A stretch of 13,716 bases of DNA from the NCBI GenBank assembly GCA_033765345.1, contig JANRIC010000258.1, forward strand, positions 1 to 13,716, written 5' to 3'. Shown in pieces: positions 6,246 through 13,716 of this stretch. The stretch comes from JANRIC01 sp033765345 (lineage in GTDB: Bacteria > Bacteroidota > Bacteroidia > Cytophagales > Microscillaceae). The translations under genes were made by a program, and so were the position numbers. Position 1 is the first letter of the stretch; each line of letters begins with the position of its first letter. The notes beneath the pieces are model-generated. The model was not told the origin of the DNA and did no database searches. It worked only from the letters and a program-made list of their open reading frames with translations.

Positions 6246-8270
6246 ATGGAATTCAAACTTGTTTCGGAGTTCAAACCTACGGGCGACCAACCCAAAGCCA
6301 TCGAGCAGCTCATCCAAGGACTGGAAGCAGGCGAAAAAGCGCAAACACTGCTGGGTGTAACTGGCTCAGGAAAAACCTTTACCATTGCCAATACGGTGGC
6401 CAGGCTGAACCGCCCCACGCTGGTTATGAGCCACAACAAAACCCTGGCAGCCCAGCTTTACGGCGAATTTAAGCAGTTTTTTCCTGAAAATGCCGTTGAG
6501 TATTTTATCTCGTATTATGACTATTACCAGCCAGAGGCTTATCTGCCCACCACCGGAACCTATATCGAGAAAGAACTTTCTATCAATGCAGAGATCGAGA
6601 AGCTACGCCTGAGTGCTACTTCTGCCCTGCTCTCGGGCAGGCGGGATGTGCTGGTAGTTGCCTCTGTATCTTGTATCTATGGTATCGGTAATCCTGAAGA
6701 ATTCGGCAAAAACGTCATCCGGCTCAAAGTAGGTGATGTGGTGAGCCGCAATAGATTTTTGTTTCAGTTGGTAGATATTTTGTACAGCCGTACCGAGGCT
6801 GATTTTAGCCGAGGAAATTTCAGGGTAAAAGGGGATACCGTGGATATTTTTGTGGCTTATGATGATTTTGCCTACAGAATCTTCTTTTGGGGAGATGAAA
6901 TTGAAGCCATTCAAATGATTGACCCCGCCTCCAACCGCAAAATTTCTGATGAAAGCCAAATTTCTATTTTCCCAGCAAACCTCTTCGTGACCGGACCCGA
7001 AGTACTGCATCAGGCTATGCGCGAGATTCAGGACGATCTGGTCAAGCAAATTCGATATTTTGAGCAGGAAGGCCAAATTGAGGAAGCCAAAAGGATCAAG
7101 GAACGCACCGAATTTGACCTGGAAATGATGCGCGAACTGGGCTATTGCTCCGGTATAGAAAACTATTCCCGCTATTTTGACCGGCGGCAATCAGGTACAC
7201 GTCCTTTCTGTTTGTTTGATTATTTCCCGAATGATTATATCTTGGTGATCGATGAAAGCCACGTAACCATACCCCAAATCCGAGGTATGTACGGAGGTGA
7301 CCGCTCCCGCAAAACATCCCTGGTCGAGTACGGCTTTCGTTTACCTTCCGCATTAGACAACCGCCCCCTGAACTTCAATGAGTTTGAAAGCCTTGTAAAT
7401 CAGGTCATTTATGTAAGTGCTACCCCAGCCGATTATGAATTGATCAAATCCGAAGGCGTGGTAGTAGAGCAGATCATTCGCCCCACAGGGGTGCTTGATC
7501 CTGAAATCAGCGTGCGCCCTAGCGTCAATCAAATAGACGACCTACTGGAAGAAATCGACGAAACCGTCAAAGAAGAAGGGCGAGTACTTGTGACCACGCT
7601 GACCAAAAGGATGGCCGAGGAACTCAGCAAATATATGGATCGCCTCGGCATCAAATGTCAGTACATCCACTCAGACATCAAACCCCTGGAGCGGGTGGAA
7701 ATCCTGCGGGAACTGCGCCTCGGCACGATTGACGTACTCATCGGCGTAAACCTACTCAGAGAAGGGCTGGATTTGCCCGAAGTTTCTTTGGTGGCCATCA
7801 TGGATGCCGACAAAGAAGGTTTCCTGAGAAACGAACGCTCCCTGATCCAAACCATCGGCCGTGCCGCCCGAAACGAAAAAGGACGCGTCATCCTTTATGC
7901 CGACCGCGTCACAGATTCTATGCAAAAAGCCATGGACGAAACCCGTCGCCGCCGACAGATTCAGAAGGAATATAACACGCTCCACAACATCACCCCACGT
8001 ACCACCAAAAAATCCAAAGAGGAAATCCTCAAGCAAACCAAAGTCGCCGACCGTCAAAAACCCGGCGTTCAGTATTACATCGAGCCAGAAGAATTCAGCA
8101 TCGCCTCCGACCCCGTAGTGGCGTATATGTCCAAAGAAGACCTAGAAAAACAAATCTCCCTGACCCAAAAAGCCATGGAAAAAGCCGCCAAAGAACTCGA
8201 CTTTATGGAAGCCGCCCGACTACGCGATGAAATGAAGGAATTGAAGATTCTGCTGGCGAAGAAGGGGTAG
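6246..8270 (+). CDS. uvrB: UvrABC excinuclease subunit B
   Basis: Damage-verification helicase of nucleotide excision repair. It is loaded by UvrA, opens the DNA with its beta-hairpin and recruits UvrC for incision. The 674 residues from the ATG at 6246 match the family. Landmarks: Walker A GVTGSGKT (37-44), the tyrosine-rich hairpin start YYDYYQPEAYLP (about 92-103), DEAD-box-like DESHVTIPQ (336-344), YVSATPADYE, RPTGVLDP, then the second RecA lobe with GVNLLREGLDLPEVSLV and QTIGRAARNEKGR, and the C-terminal UVR motif LEKQISLTQKAMEKAAKELD that binds UvrC. The frame is open to a TTG at 6222, but that codon lies inside the promoter box and MEFKLVSEFKPTGDQPKAI is the standard UvrB start. It converges on the EAD-like gene, with four bases between the stops. 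Confidence 0.99.
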   Translation: MEFKLVSEFKPTGDQPKAIEQLIQGLEAGEKAQTLLGVTGSGKTFTIANTVARLNRPTLVMSHNKTLAAQLYGEFKQFFPENAVEYFISYYDYYQPEAYLPTTGTYIEKELSINAEIEKLRLSATSALLSGRRDVLVVASVSCIYGIGNPEEFGKNVIRLKVGDVVSRNRFLFQLVDILYSRTEADFSRGNFRVKGDTVDIFVAYDDFAYRIFFWGDEIEAIQMIDPASNRKISDESQISIFPANLFVTGPEVLHQAMREIQDDLVKQIRYFEQEGQIEEAKRIKERTEFDLEMMRELGYCSGIENYSRYFDRRQSGTRPFCLFDYFPNDYILVIDESHVTIPQIRGMYGGDRSRKTSLVEYGFRLPSALDNRPLNFNEFESLVNQVIYVSATPADYELIKSEGVVVEQIIRPTGVLDPEISVRPSVNQIDDLLEEIDETVKEEGRVLVTTLTKRMAEELSKYMDRLGIKCQYIHSDIKPLERVEILRELRLGTIDVLIGVNLLREGLDLPEVSLVAIMDADKEGFLRNERSLIQTIGRAARNEKGRVILYADRVTDSMQKAMDETRRRRQIQKEYNTLHNITPRTTKKSKEEILKQTKVADRQKPGVQYYIEPEEFSIASDPVVAYMSKEDLEKQISLTQKAMEKAAKELDFMEAARLRDEMKELKILLAKKG

Positions 8271-8274
8271 AAAA

Positions 8275-8781
8275 CTATGTAAAAAGCCTTGCTTGATATA
8301 CTTGGTACATCGCCGGACGCTCTTCTTTGATCTGGTGAAGGAGTTTGTCGTACTCCAGGTGCTGTTTGCAATAATCCAGTAAAGCCTGAATTCTTGCATT
8401 TTTGCTTTGCCCTAATGCGAAATTGTTGTATACCTTTTCAAAATACTTCATACAAAAGGTCTGTAAATCTCCATCGTTGAAGGCATCATCCAATAAGTTA
8501 AAAAGCTCCGCAATGTTGGGAGTTTTGGGTTTTGGAGGCATGGGTTTGCTGGGAGAACTGAGTTGGTCTAATTGCGCTTGAATCTCCTGATACTCTTTTT
8601 GATAAGCCGCTAAGGTTTCTTCCCTGGATTTGATTTGCTGCTCGAGTTGCTTTTTATAAAGAGACTGGGTTGTGTCATCCAGGAGGTCTCGGTTATTCCT
8701 CAATTCCCGGATGAGGTCTGTAAGATTGTGGATACTTTCCTGAAGATTTTTGAGCCGGAGTGTTAAGAGTTCTTGGGTCAT
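8275..8781 (-). CDS. Stand-alone coiled-coil/EAD-like adaptor protein
   Basis: A 168-residue cytoplasmic protein built like the N-terminus of the CHAT protease encoded just upstream. Residues 1-70 are a charged coiled coil (MTQELLTLRLKNLQESIHNL onward), 71-88 a proline/serine linker, and 89-167 a helical domain that aligns without gaps with residues 69-147 of the protease (44 of 79 identical by hand count), with shared VYNNFA, GQSKN and RP motifs. The domain has the look of effector-associated/bacterial death-like domains (EAD, bDLD), which bind copies of themselves. The inferred role is adaptor, nucleator or brake for the protease. The frame is open to an ATG at 8949, overlapping the protease stop, but the start at 8781 places RLKNL at residue 9 exactly as in the protease, so it is preferred. 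No enzyme domain is present. Confidence 0.78.
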   Translation of the reverse strand: MTQELLTLRLKNLQESIHNLTDLIRELRNNRDLLDDTTQSLYKKQLEQQIKSREETLAAYQKEYQEIQAQLDQLSSPSKPMPPKPKTPNIAELFNLLDDAFNDGDLQTFCMKYFEKVYNNFALGQSKNARIQALLDYCKQHLEYDKLLHQIKEERPAMYQVYQARLFT

Positions 8782-8842
8782 GGAGATGAAAGATGATGGA
8801 TTTTGATCTAAATTTACCGAGATCGAATATAATGAAAGTTGT

Positions 8843-8875
8843 GATAAAAAATACAGAATTTGTGAGGAATTCTGT
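8843..8875 (-). terminator. Candidate intrinsic terminator of the CHAT gene
   Basis: On the minus strand, ACAGAATT (8875-8868) and AATTCTGT (8860-8853) form an 8-bp stem around a seven-base loop, followed directly by ATTTTTTATC. It lies 63 bases after the CHAT stop and 61 before the adaptor ATG. The stem is AT-rich, so termination may be partial. Confidence 0.45.
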
Positions 8876-8938
8876 TGTAATTTGATACAAGAAAAAACTA
8901 CAGACAAAATGCCTTTTAGTTTGTGCAAGGGAAAAGGC

Positions 8939-10459
8939 TTATAATTCATTAATAAAGGAAAAGATTAGTTTCTGCACTTTCTTGCGGTCAGCTTTATACT
9001 GTTCCCTAGTAATATCACTATTATTGTACTCTTTTCTTAGAGCAGATAAATTCGCTTCTAATGATCTAATTTCCTCTAATTTTTCATCATCAGTTAATTC
9101 TTTTATTATTTTTTTAAAAAATACTTTCTCCTCTTTGTCATTAGAAATTCCATTGAATAATATTTTCATTTCCTTTTTCCATTCTTGATTAAATGGCTGT
9201 TTTGGTTCTACTTCGGGTTCTGTTTTTGTTTCTGATTCGGGTTCTGAAGGCGGAGGAGGAGTCTCTCCATTTTTCTCGATGATTTTCCAATCAAGGTTTG
9301 TATCATTTAAGGTATAAAGTCCCCAGGGTTTTTCATCTACAATATTTAATTCGGGGATTGGGTCTGAAAAACGGTGAATAATTACAGAGCCTGCTTGTAT
9401 AAGATTCTTAGCAGCTAATTTAGAAGTAGATATCTTAAATGCTTCTTGTATGGTATATCCATTTGCTAGTGCCTGATAAAATTGTATGGCAAATTCAGTT
9501 GCTTTTTGGTCTTCTACAGGAACAGAGGTAGCGATCAGGGTTTTTACCCCTAATTGAAAAAATTCCCGTACTTGATTCTTGGTTGCACAACCGTTTAGAA
9601 ACACTAATTTTAGGTTAGTTTGTTTGGAAATTAGTTGAGCTATAGATTTGGCACCTGCTCTTTGGTCTTTCAGTATCAGTTGCGAACTATTGGCATGACC
9701 ACCATAATGAAATATTACAATTTGATTGCGATAATGGGTAAAGGTCTCAAAGATATTATCTACTGTACTTTGGTCTTGCCTTTTTAATTTTACCGTATTC
9801 TTATCATCGAGCGCCCGAAAAATTTTCTCTATCTCATCAGATTCTTGTTTTAAATACTTCAAATGTCCATCTTTATCATTAGCAAAGGATAGGTAGATGA
9901 TGGGTTGGGTGTTGAGAGGGGCTGTTCCAGGTTCGGTATTACTCCCTGGAGGTTTAGCACCTGTTGAGGTGTCAGTTTTTGGATTATTATTGGGGTTTGA
10001 CGAATTTGAATCATCTTTGAAAAGTTTTGATTCATACTGTGAGTACAATTCAGGGCGTACTTTTTCTATTTTTTCAAGGAGATATTTATACTTAATATGT
10101 CGTTTACAATGATCTAAAAGTTTCGTAATCTTATCATTTTTACTTTGACCGTTAGCAAAGTTATTGTAAACCTCATAAAAATAATCCTGACAAAAGGCAT
10201 TTAATTCTTCATCATTAAAAGCCTCATTCAGAAGGTTGCGAAGTTCGGAGATGTTGGTCGGGTTTTTCATAAGTTTATTATATTCCTCTTCATATCCTTT
10301 TTGAAGCTTTTGTAAAGAACAAATTCTTTCTTGCAGTTGTCCCCGGTCAACCTCATCCAGTAAACTTTGACATTTTTCATATTCCCGGATAAAATTTTCG
10401 ATTTCCTCGATACTTGCTTTAAGATTTTTTAACCTTTGTGCTGAGATTTTTTCTAACAT
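8939..10459 (-). CDS. CHAT-domain cysteine protease with EAD-like adaptor modules
   Basis: A 506-residue predicted cytoplasmic protein without signal peptide or membrane span. In order: coiled coil (1-65), EAD-like/death-like domain (69-147), low-complexity N/P/T/S linker (148-184), CHAT (caspase-HetF) peptidase domain (about 186-366), P/E-rich linker (398-422) and a C-terminal helical domain (about 425-506). The CHAT dyad is intact: H255 in HYGGHA (251-256) after strand IVIF, and C291 in LVFLNGCAT (285-293). TLIATSVPVEDQKATEFA (308-325) and ALANGYTIQEAF (330-341) are also typical. The C-terminal pattern LSALRKEYNNSDITREQYKADR resembles the end of another adaptor type (EAD11-like); that match is from memory. 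CHAT proteases act as caspase-like effectors, for example with gasdermins or in type III-E CRISPR; none of those partners is nearby. The inferred role is a conflict or programmed-death effector activated by homotypic contacts. Confidence 0.9.
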   Translation of the reverse strand: MLEKISAQRLKNLKASIEEIENFIREYEKCQSLLDEVDRGQLQERICSLQKLQKGYEEEYNKLMKNPTNISELRNLLNEAFNDEELNAFCQDYFYEVYNNFANGQSKNDKITKLLDHCKRHIKYKYLLEKIEKVRPELYSQYESKLFKDDSNSSNPNNNPKTDTSTGAKPPGSNTEPGTAPLNTQPIIYLSFANDKDGHLKYLKQESDEIEKIFRALDDKNTVKLKRQDQSTVDNIFETFTHYRNQIVIFHYGGHANSSQLILKDQRAGAKSIAQLISKQTNLKLVFLNGCATKNQVREFFQLGVKTLIATSVPVEDQKATEFAIQFYQALANGYTIQEAFKISTSKLAAKNLIQAGSVIIHRFSDPIPELNIVDEKPWGLYTLNDTNLDWKIIEKNGETPPPPSEPESETKTEPEVEPKQPFNQEWKKEMKILFNGISNDKEEKVFFKKIIKELTDDEKLEEIRSLEANLSALRKEYNNSDITREQYKADRKKVQKLIFSFINEL

Positions 10460-10476
10460 AGATACTAATGACTAAG

Positions 10477-10484
10477 CAAATTTA
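10477..10484 (-). promoter_or_regulatory. Candidate -7 box for the CHAT gene
   Basis: The minus strand reads TAAATTTG (10484 down to 10477), a perfect TAnnTTTG box, 17 bases before the ATG at 10459. No TTG is seen at the expected distance upstream. If used, the protease would be expressed independently of the PorP/SprF operon, whose last stop is 77 bases away. Confidence 0.38.
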
Positions 10485-10536
10485 TCCAATGTACTTTTTT
10501 TTGAAACTTTACTCTTTCCCTCGTGAATTTTATCTG

Positions 10537-12213
10537 CTATTCTTCATGTTTCCTGATGGCGTAGATTTTGATTTTTGAATCTTCAAAGTTAATTTTTTGA
10601 TTTTCATGGGGAAACCTAATTTCGAAACTCAAGATATTAAGTGGAATACTGTCTCTTTGAGGGAATCTTTCAACTTTACAAAACACGACATACTCATTTT
10701 CTTGTTTTATAATATTGATATCACTAGAATCAACATTTTCTACAGTTATATCTATATCTATTTTATAATACTTACCCTTTATTTTCTCTTTATGTCGCAA
10801 AACTAATTCTCTGTAGTAATCCTCAGAGGGTATGGAATCATTGTCTTTGAAATCATTATATATATAAATTCCTTCTTCAGGAAAACACGCATTATTTAAG
10901 TCTTCCGAGATATTTTTCAGATATGGTTCGTGATCTATGCTATCTAAAAAAAGATTAAAGTCTACATAGTATGTTTTTATCAAATCCCGACACCTTTTCA
11001 AAATATCTAACTTATCCTTTTCTGAAAGAATATATGGTTTATCTTCTCTCTCATCATTCAAACCAATATGCATAATACTGTTTTCATGCCGATGTGTATA
11101 GAATAAACTATCTACATTAAAATTCCAGGTATATTTAAGCCTACGCCTATATTTTGTAGTATCTTCCCTATAATTATTTAATTTTTCCTTTTCTACATTA
11201 TCTTTTTTATGAATTTCATATCTTAGGCTAAACTCGTGTATATTCCCTACTCGAGTAGATCGATTGGGAGATGTATCGAGGCTGTACTGAAACACAATTT
11301 TACCTATTTTGTTGTGGCGAAACTTTATTCCAATGTATGGGGCGATATTCCAGACCGTAGCTGTCTGTTCAGACCCCGGATTAAGCCGAAGATAAGTCCC
11401 AGCCAAAAGCCCAAATTTATCAAATTCCTGCAAATACCCCACAGAGGCATCCCATTGCTTGGGTACTGTTTCGTGTTTATATCTTAGCCCTATTTTAAGT
11501 CCTTTTTTTCCGCGCGAATTATTAAAAGGAAACTGTGTACCTCCTTCTACGGAATACCCTTGGTCGGTTATTTTTGGATTTTCAGAATTAAACAGACTAC
11601 TTTGATCAATAAGGTTGAATAAACTACCTCCAAGCCAAAATTTTCTATTACTTAACAATACTCCAATTGTCCAATCAAAAGCCAGCTTAGGATCCCAAAT
11701 TGGATTAATAGGCTCGGAGGTGATCCCACGTCTAATGGCATCTTCAAATAGCAAATCATCAGCATTCAAACTAATATCATTGAATCCTACTTTGCCTCCT
11801 AGTCTTAATCTGAGGTCTTTTTTGTCATTGCGAGGATGTAGCAAAAATTCGTAAGCATACGATGCTGCTAGTTGGGTATTTATCCATCTTAAATTTTTAT
11901 TGCTATCGGATATTTTATCAACCACCGCTTGAAAGCCTATTCCATGTCCTTGGCCTAGAAAATGATCAAAAGAAATCGCATGGGTATCAAATCTCCCGTC
12001 TATATTACTGCTTCCTTGTGTAGCATCTGCACCAGCCCATTGTAATCTATAGCTGTATAAAAATCTAAAGTTTCGGGTAGCTCCAGTATATGCAGGATTC
12101 AGGTATAATGAATTCGCATCGTATTGTGTAAAATTACTTCTTTGGGCACTGGCAGAAGATATTGAAATAAGGAACGAAAAAAAACAGAAATAGAGTAAGT
12201 AGTATTGTTTCAT
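10537..12213 (-). CDS. PorP/SprF-family outer-membrane protein with C-terminal extension
   Basis: A type IX secretion/gliding-associated outer-membrane protein. Residues 1-23 are a signal peptide ending SASAQ. FTQYDANSLYLNPAYTGATR (28-47) is the signature start of PorP/SprF proteins, and alternating beta-barrel-like strands follow up to HEFSLRYEI (326-334), where ordinary family members of about 300-350 residues stop. Here another ~224 residues follow (335-558): a lysine/arginine-rich connector, a helical part with ILSEKDKLDILKRCRDLIKT, and strand-rich segments such as YYKIDIDITVENVD and YVVFCKVERF. I recognise no known domain in this tail. SprF-like proteins are needed for secretion of type B-CTD substrates such as SprB. 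The gene starts 12 bases after the stop of just such a substrate gene, so the two probably form a cognate pair in one operon. Confidence 0.9.
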   Translation of the reverse strand: MKQYYLLYFCFFSFLISISSASAQRSNFTQYDANSLYLNPAYTGATRNFRFLYSYRLQWAGADATQGSSNIDGRFDTHAISFDHFLGQGHGIGFQAVVDKISDSNKNLRWINTQLAASYAYEFLLHPRNDKKDLRLRLGGKVGFNDISLNADDLLFEDAIRRGITSEPINPIWDPKLAFDWTIGVLLSNRKFWLGGSLFNLIDQSSLFNSENPKITDQGYSVEGGTQFPFNNSRGKKGLKIGLRYKHETVPKQWDASVGYLQEFDKFGLLAGTYLRLNPGSEQTATVWNIAPYIGIKFRHNKIGKIVFQYSLDTSPNRSTRVGNIHEFSLRYEIHKKDNVEKEKLNNYREDTTKYRRRLKYTWNFNVDSLFYTHRHENSIMHIGLNDEREDKPYILSEKDKLDILKRCRDLIKTYYVDFNLFLDSIDHEPYLKNISEDLNNACFPEEGIYIYNDFKDNDSIPSEDYYRELVLRHKEKIKGKYYKIDIDITVENVDSSDINIIKQENEYVVFCKVERFPQRDSIPLNILSFEIRFPHENQKINFEDSKIKIYAIRKHEE

Positions 12214-12225
12214 AGCTAGTAAAGT

Positions 12226-13506
12226 TTATTCAAGGTTAAGCAATAAAAGACTCCCTGTTAAAGAAATTGGGCTATTATTTTCCTGACATTTGTATTTAAT
12301 TTTATACACATAAGGACCCGAGGGGGCTTTTTTTCCTTCACACATCCCATCCCAGCAAGGCATCACTTCTGTAGATTGAAATACCTGTTGATTGGAACGA
12401 TTAAAAATCTTCATCTCAAAAGACACTATCTTTCCCTCGATGACAGCACAATAGCTGTCGTTAATCGTTTTGCTGGAATGAGGAGTAAAGGCATCCGGCA
12501 TCTGGATGTTATCCTTGCAAGAATTAATCCCTGTACCTTTTATAAAAAATGTAAAGGGGCTTTCATCGGTATCATCATTGGGGATACTTACAGAGATTTG
12601 TTTGACACCTTCACTCTGGGGAGCAAAAAGTATCTGAAATGAGGTATTACCTGTTAGAGGAGATATTTGCTGGTCGGGAGGGTCTTTTAGGCCAAACTCA
12701 TCGGCATTTTCCCCCAAGATTTTTACCAGGGTATCCCCAGTTAAAAATAATTCTCCCTGTCCGGTATTTTCTATAGTAAAAGTATATTCTATGCTATCTC
12801 CGATAGATACATTGTCTATATGGACAGTTCCCCCAGAAGCTATATTTCTGGACTTATGATCTATCAATTCTATTTCTGGGAAAAACACCCGCTCCCCAAA
12901 GCCCGAAAGCATAATGCTGCAAACAGGGCTATTGGGTGCATTGCTCTTCAGTTCAAATATAGCTTTGTGGTTTCCAGGACTAGTTGGGTTAAATGTAATG
13001 GTGAATGTAGCACTTCCTCCATTGGGGGCTATAGGGGTAATATCTTTGGTAACTAATGAGAAAGCACCTGTTGAGTCCACAAACCCCATTTCGGTAATAT
13101 TAAGATCAATCGTTCCTCTGTTTTCAATCGTAAAAACTCCATTTACAGAAGAATCTAACTTTATACTACCAAAATTAAAGCTCTTCCCTTCTTCTCCATT
13201 AGGATTTTTAATTATGATTCTAGGTTCAAATTCTTCTTTTACTAGATTAGATTTAGTAACAAATGGACTTAAATTATTATGTAAAGTATAGAAAGGGTTG
13301 TTTATATTATTCTTGGGTATGTAGAGAATGGAATTATCTATTTTACTACCTGATTTTATCTTTTCAAAATGAATCAAAATATTAGAGATAGTATTTTCTG
13401 ACCTACATGAGCCACTTACGTTAATTGATTCTATATTGTAAAATACTTGGTGAAATAACATAAACACATGAATTAATATTAAAAAGGATATAATAGAATT
13501 TTTCAT
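12226..13506 (-). CDS. Secreted anchor-D-like protein with T9SS type B C-terminal domain
   Basis: A 426-residue predicted cell-surface protein. A hydrophobic N-terminus (4-22) acts as signal peptide, though no clean A-x-A cleavage site is visible. After a variable stretch there are two Ig-like ASH/choice-of-anchor D-type repeats, about 95-204 (FNFGSIKLDSSVNGVFTIEN, ITFNPTSPGNHKAIFELKSN) and 208-327 (IGDSIEYTFTIENTGQGELF, ILFAPQSEGVKQISVSIPND). The C-terminus (335-426) is a gliding-motility/CHU_C type B sorting domain, shown by MPDAFTPHSSKTINDSY, MKIFNRSNQQVF, CWDGMCEGKKAPSGPYVYKI and GSLLLL. This domain directs export by T9SS and attachment to the surface. The surface ligand is unknown. The next gene, 12 bases downstream, encodes the expected PorP/SprF partner. 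Confidence 0.92.
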   Translation of the reverse strand: MKNSIISFLILIHVFMLFHQVFYNIESINVSGSCRSENTISNILIHFEKIKSGSKIDNSILYIPKNNINNPFYTLHNNLSPFVTKSNLVKEEFEPRIIIKNPNGEEGKSFNFGSIKLDSSVNGVFTIENRGTIDLNITEMGFVDSTGAFSLVTKDITPIAPNGGSATFTITFNPTSPGNHKAIFELKSNAPNSPVCSIMLSGFGERVFFPEIELIDHKSRNIASGGTVHIDNVSIGDSIEYTFTIENTGQGELFLTGDTLVKILGENADEFGLKDPPDQQISPLTGNTSFQILFAPQSEGVKQISVSIPNDDTDESPFTFFIKGTGINSCKDNIQMPDAFTPHSSKTINDSYCAVIEGKIVSFEMKIFNRSNQQVFQSTEVMPCWDGMCEGKKAPSGPYVYKIKYKCQENNSPISLTGSLLLLNLE

Positions 13507-13580
13507 TTACTTAGCTTTTTTTGGATAAAAAAATAAACTGATAATAGTTACTTAGTTATTTTTTTCATAATTATCACTAA

Positions 13581-13716
13581 GAAGTTGTTGGGGATTTTCA
13601 AAATTAGAGAATCGGGTCTATTTTTGAGTTGACCAAAACCAAAAATAATGACTACACAATTTGAAAAACTGTCCGATTCTCAATGGGATGCAATATCGTT
13701 TCTTTTTCCAACAAGA
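13581..13716 (+). mobile_element. Left part of an IS5-like insertion sequence (truncated by window edge)
   Basis: The right edge contains the start of a transposase gene. The preceding bases contain CTAA (13577-13580), which fits the YTAR target duplication of IS5 relatives, followed by GAAGTTGTTGGGG (13581-13593) as a possible terminal inverted repeat. The other end is outside the window, so neither the repeat nor the duplication can be verified. Confidence 0.5.
13648..13716 (+). CDS. IS5/IS4-type transposase, N-terminal fragment
   Basis: The frame from the ATG at 13648 stays open to the window edge and gives 23 residues ending in FEKLSDSQWDAISFLFPTR. The pattern L-[ST]-D-x-Q-W-x-x-I-x-x-L-x-P is the characteristic beginning of IS5-family transposases (DUF4096-type N-terminal domain). 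The DDE catalytic domain would lie to the right. Whether the copy is intact cannot be judged. Confidence 0.75.
   Translation, partial: MTTQFEKLSDSQWDAISFLFPTR

Noticed and set aside
8782..8949. N-terminal extension of the adaptor to the ATG at 8949, giving 224 residues
   Set aside because: The extra 56 residues show no resemblance to the protease N-terminus and span the terminator-like hairpin, while the ATG at 8781 aligns exactly with the protease start. Kept only as an alternative in the findings.
8939..10459. CHAT gene as part of a type III-E CRISPR (craspase) or gasdermin operon
   Set aside because: No gRAMP-like, CRISPR or gasdermin-like gene is present in the window; the only linked partner is the adaptor.

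Overview
The window looks like chromosomal DNA of a member of the Bacteroidota, possibly a Saprospiraceae- or Cytophagales-like lineage. Three things point that way. A secreted protein with a gliding-motility/type IX (T9SS) type B C-terminal domain sits directly upstream of a PorP/SprF-family outer-membrane protein. Several genes are preceded by the Bacteroidota promoter element TAnnTTTG, in some cases with an upstream TTG. There are no clear Shine-Dalgarno sequences. The genus cannot be fixed from the sequence alone.

Left part (1-4562): a truncated gene on the minus strand, possibly the N-terminus of a Uma2-like protein; rsmG (16S rRNA m7G527 methyltransferase); a PaaI-like hotdog thioesterase; a 305-base intergenic stretch holding a perfect palindrome and a REP/MITE-like nested palindrome; a small three-helix membrane protein followed by a GbsR/MarR-type regulator on the plus strand; a convergent Nramp-superfamily transporter whose classical metal-binding residues are replaced; and a small charged helical protein.

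Middle (4563-8270): a secreted or periplasmic TPR protein lies between two copies of a short dispersed repeat. The downstream copy is extended into a 21-bp perfect inverted repeat, whose outer edge appears to supply the -33 element of the uvrB promoter. uvrB follows and is complete.

Right part (8275-13506, all minus strand), in transcription order: a secreted protein with two choice-of-anchor D-like domains and a T9SS type B CTD; 12 bases later a PorP/SprF protein with an unusual ~220-residue C-terminal extension (probable substrate/partner operon); a CHAT-domain cysteine protease with a coiled-coil plus death-like/effector-associated (EAD-like) N-terminal module and a second possible adaptor domain at its C-terminus; and a small protein that is a stand-alone copy of the protease's N-terminal module (44 of 79 identical, ungapped, in the EAD-like domain). 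This adaptor/CHAT pair is the best candidate for an undescribed system. It resembles parts of bacterial conflict or programmed-death systems that work through homotypic adaptor contacts, but has no NTPase sensor beside it. The extreme right edge enters an IS5-like transposase gene.
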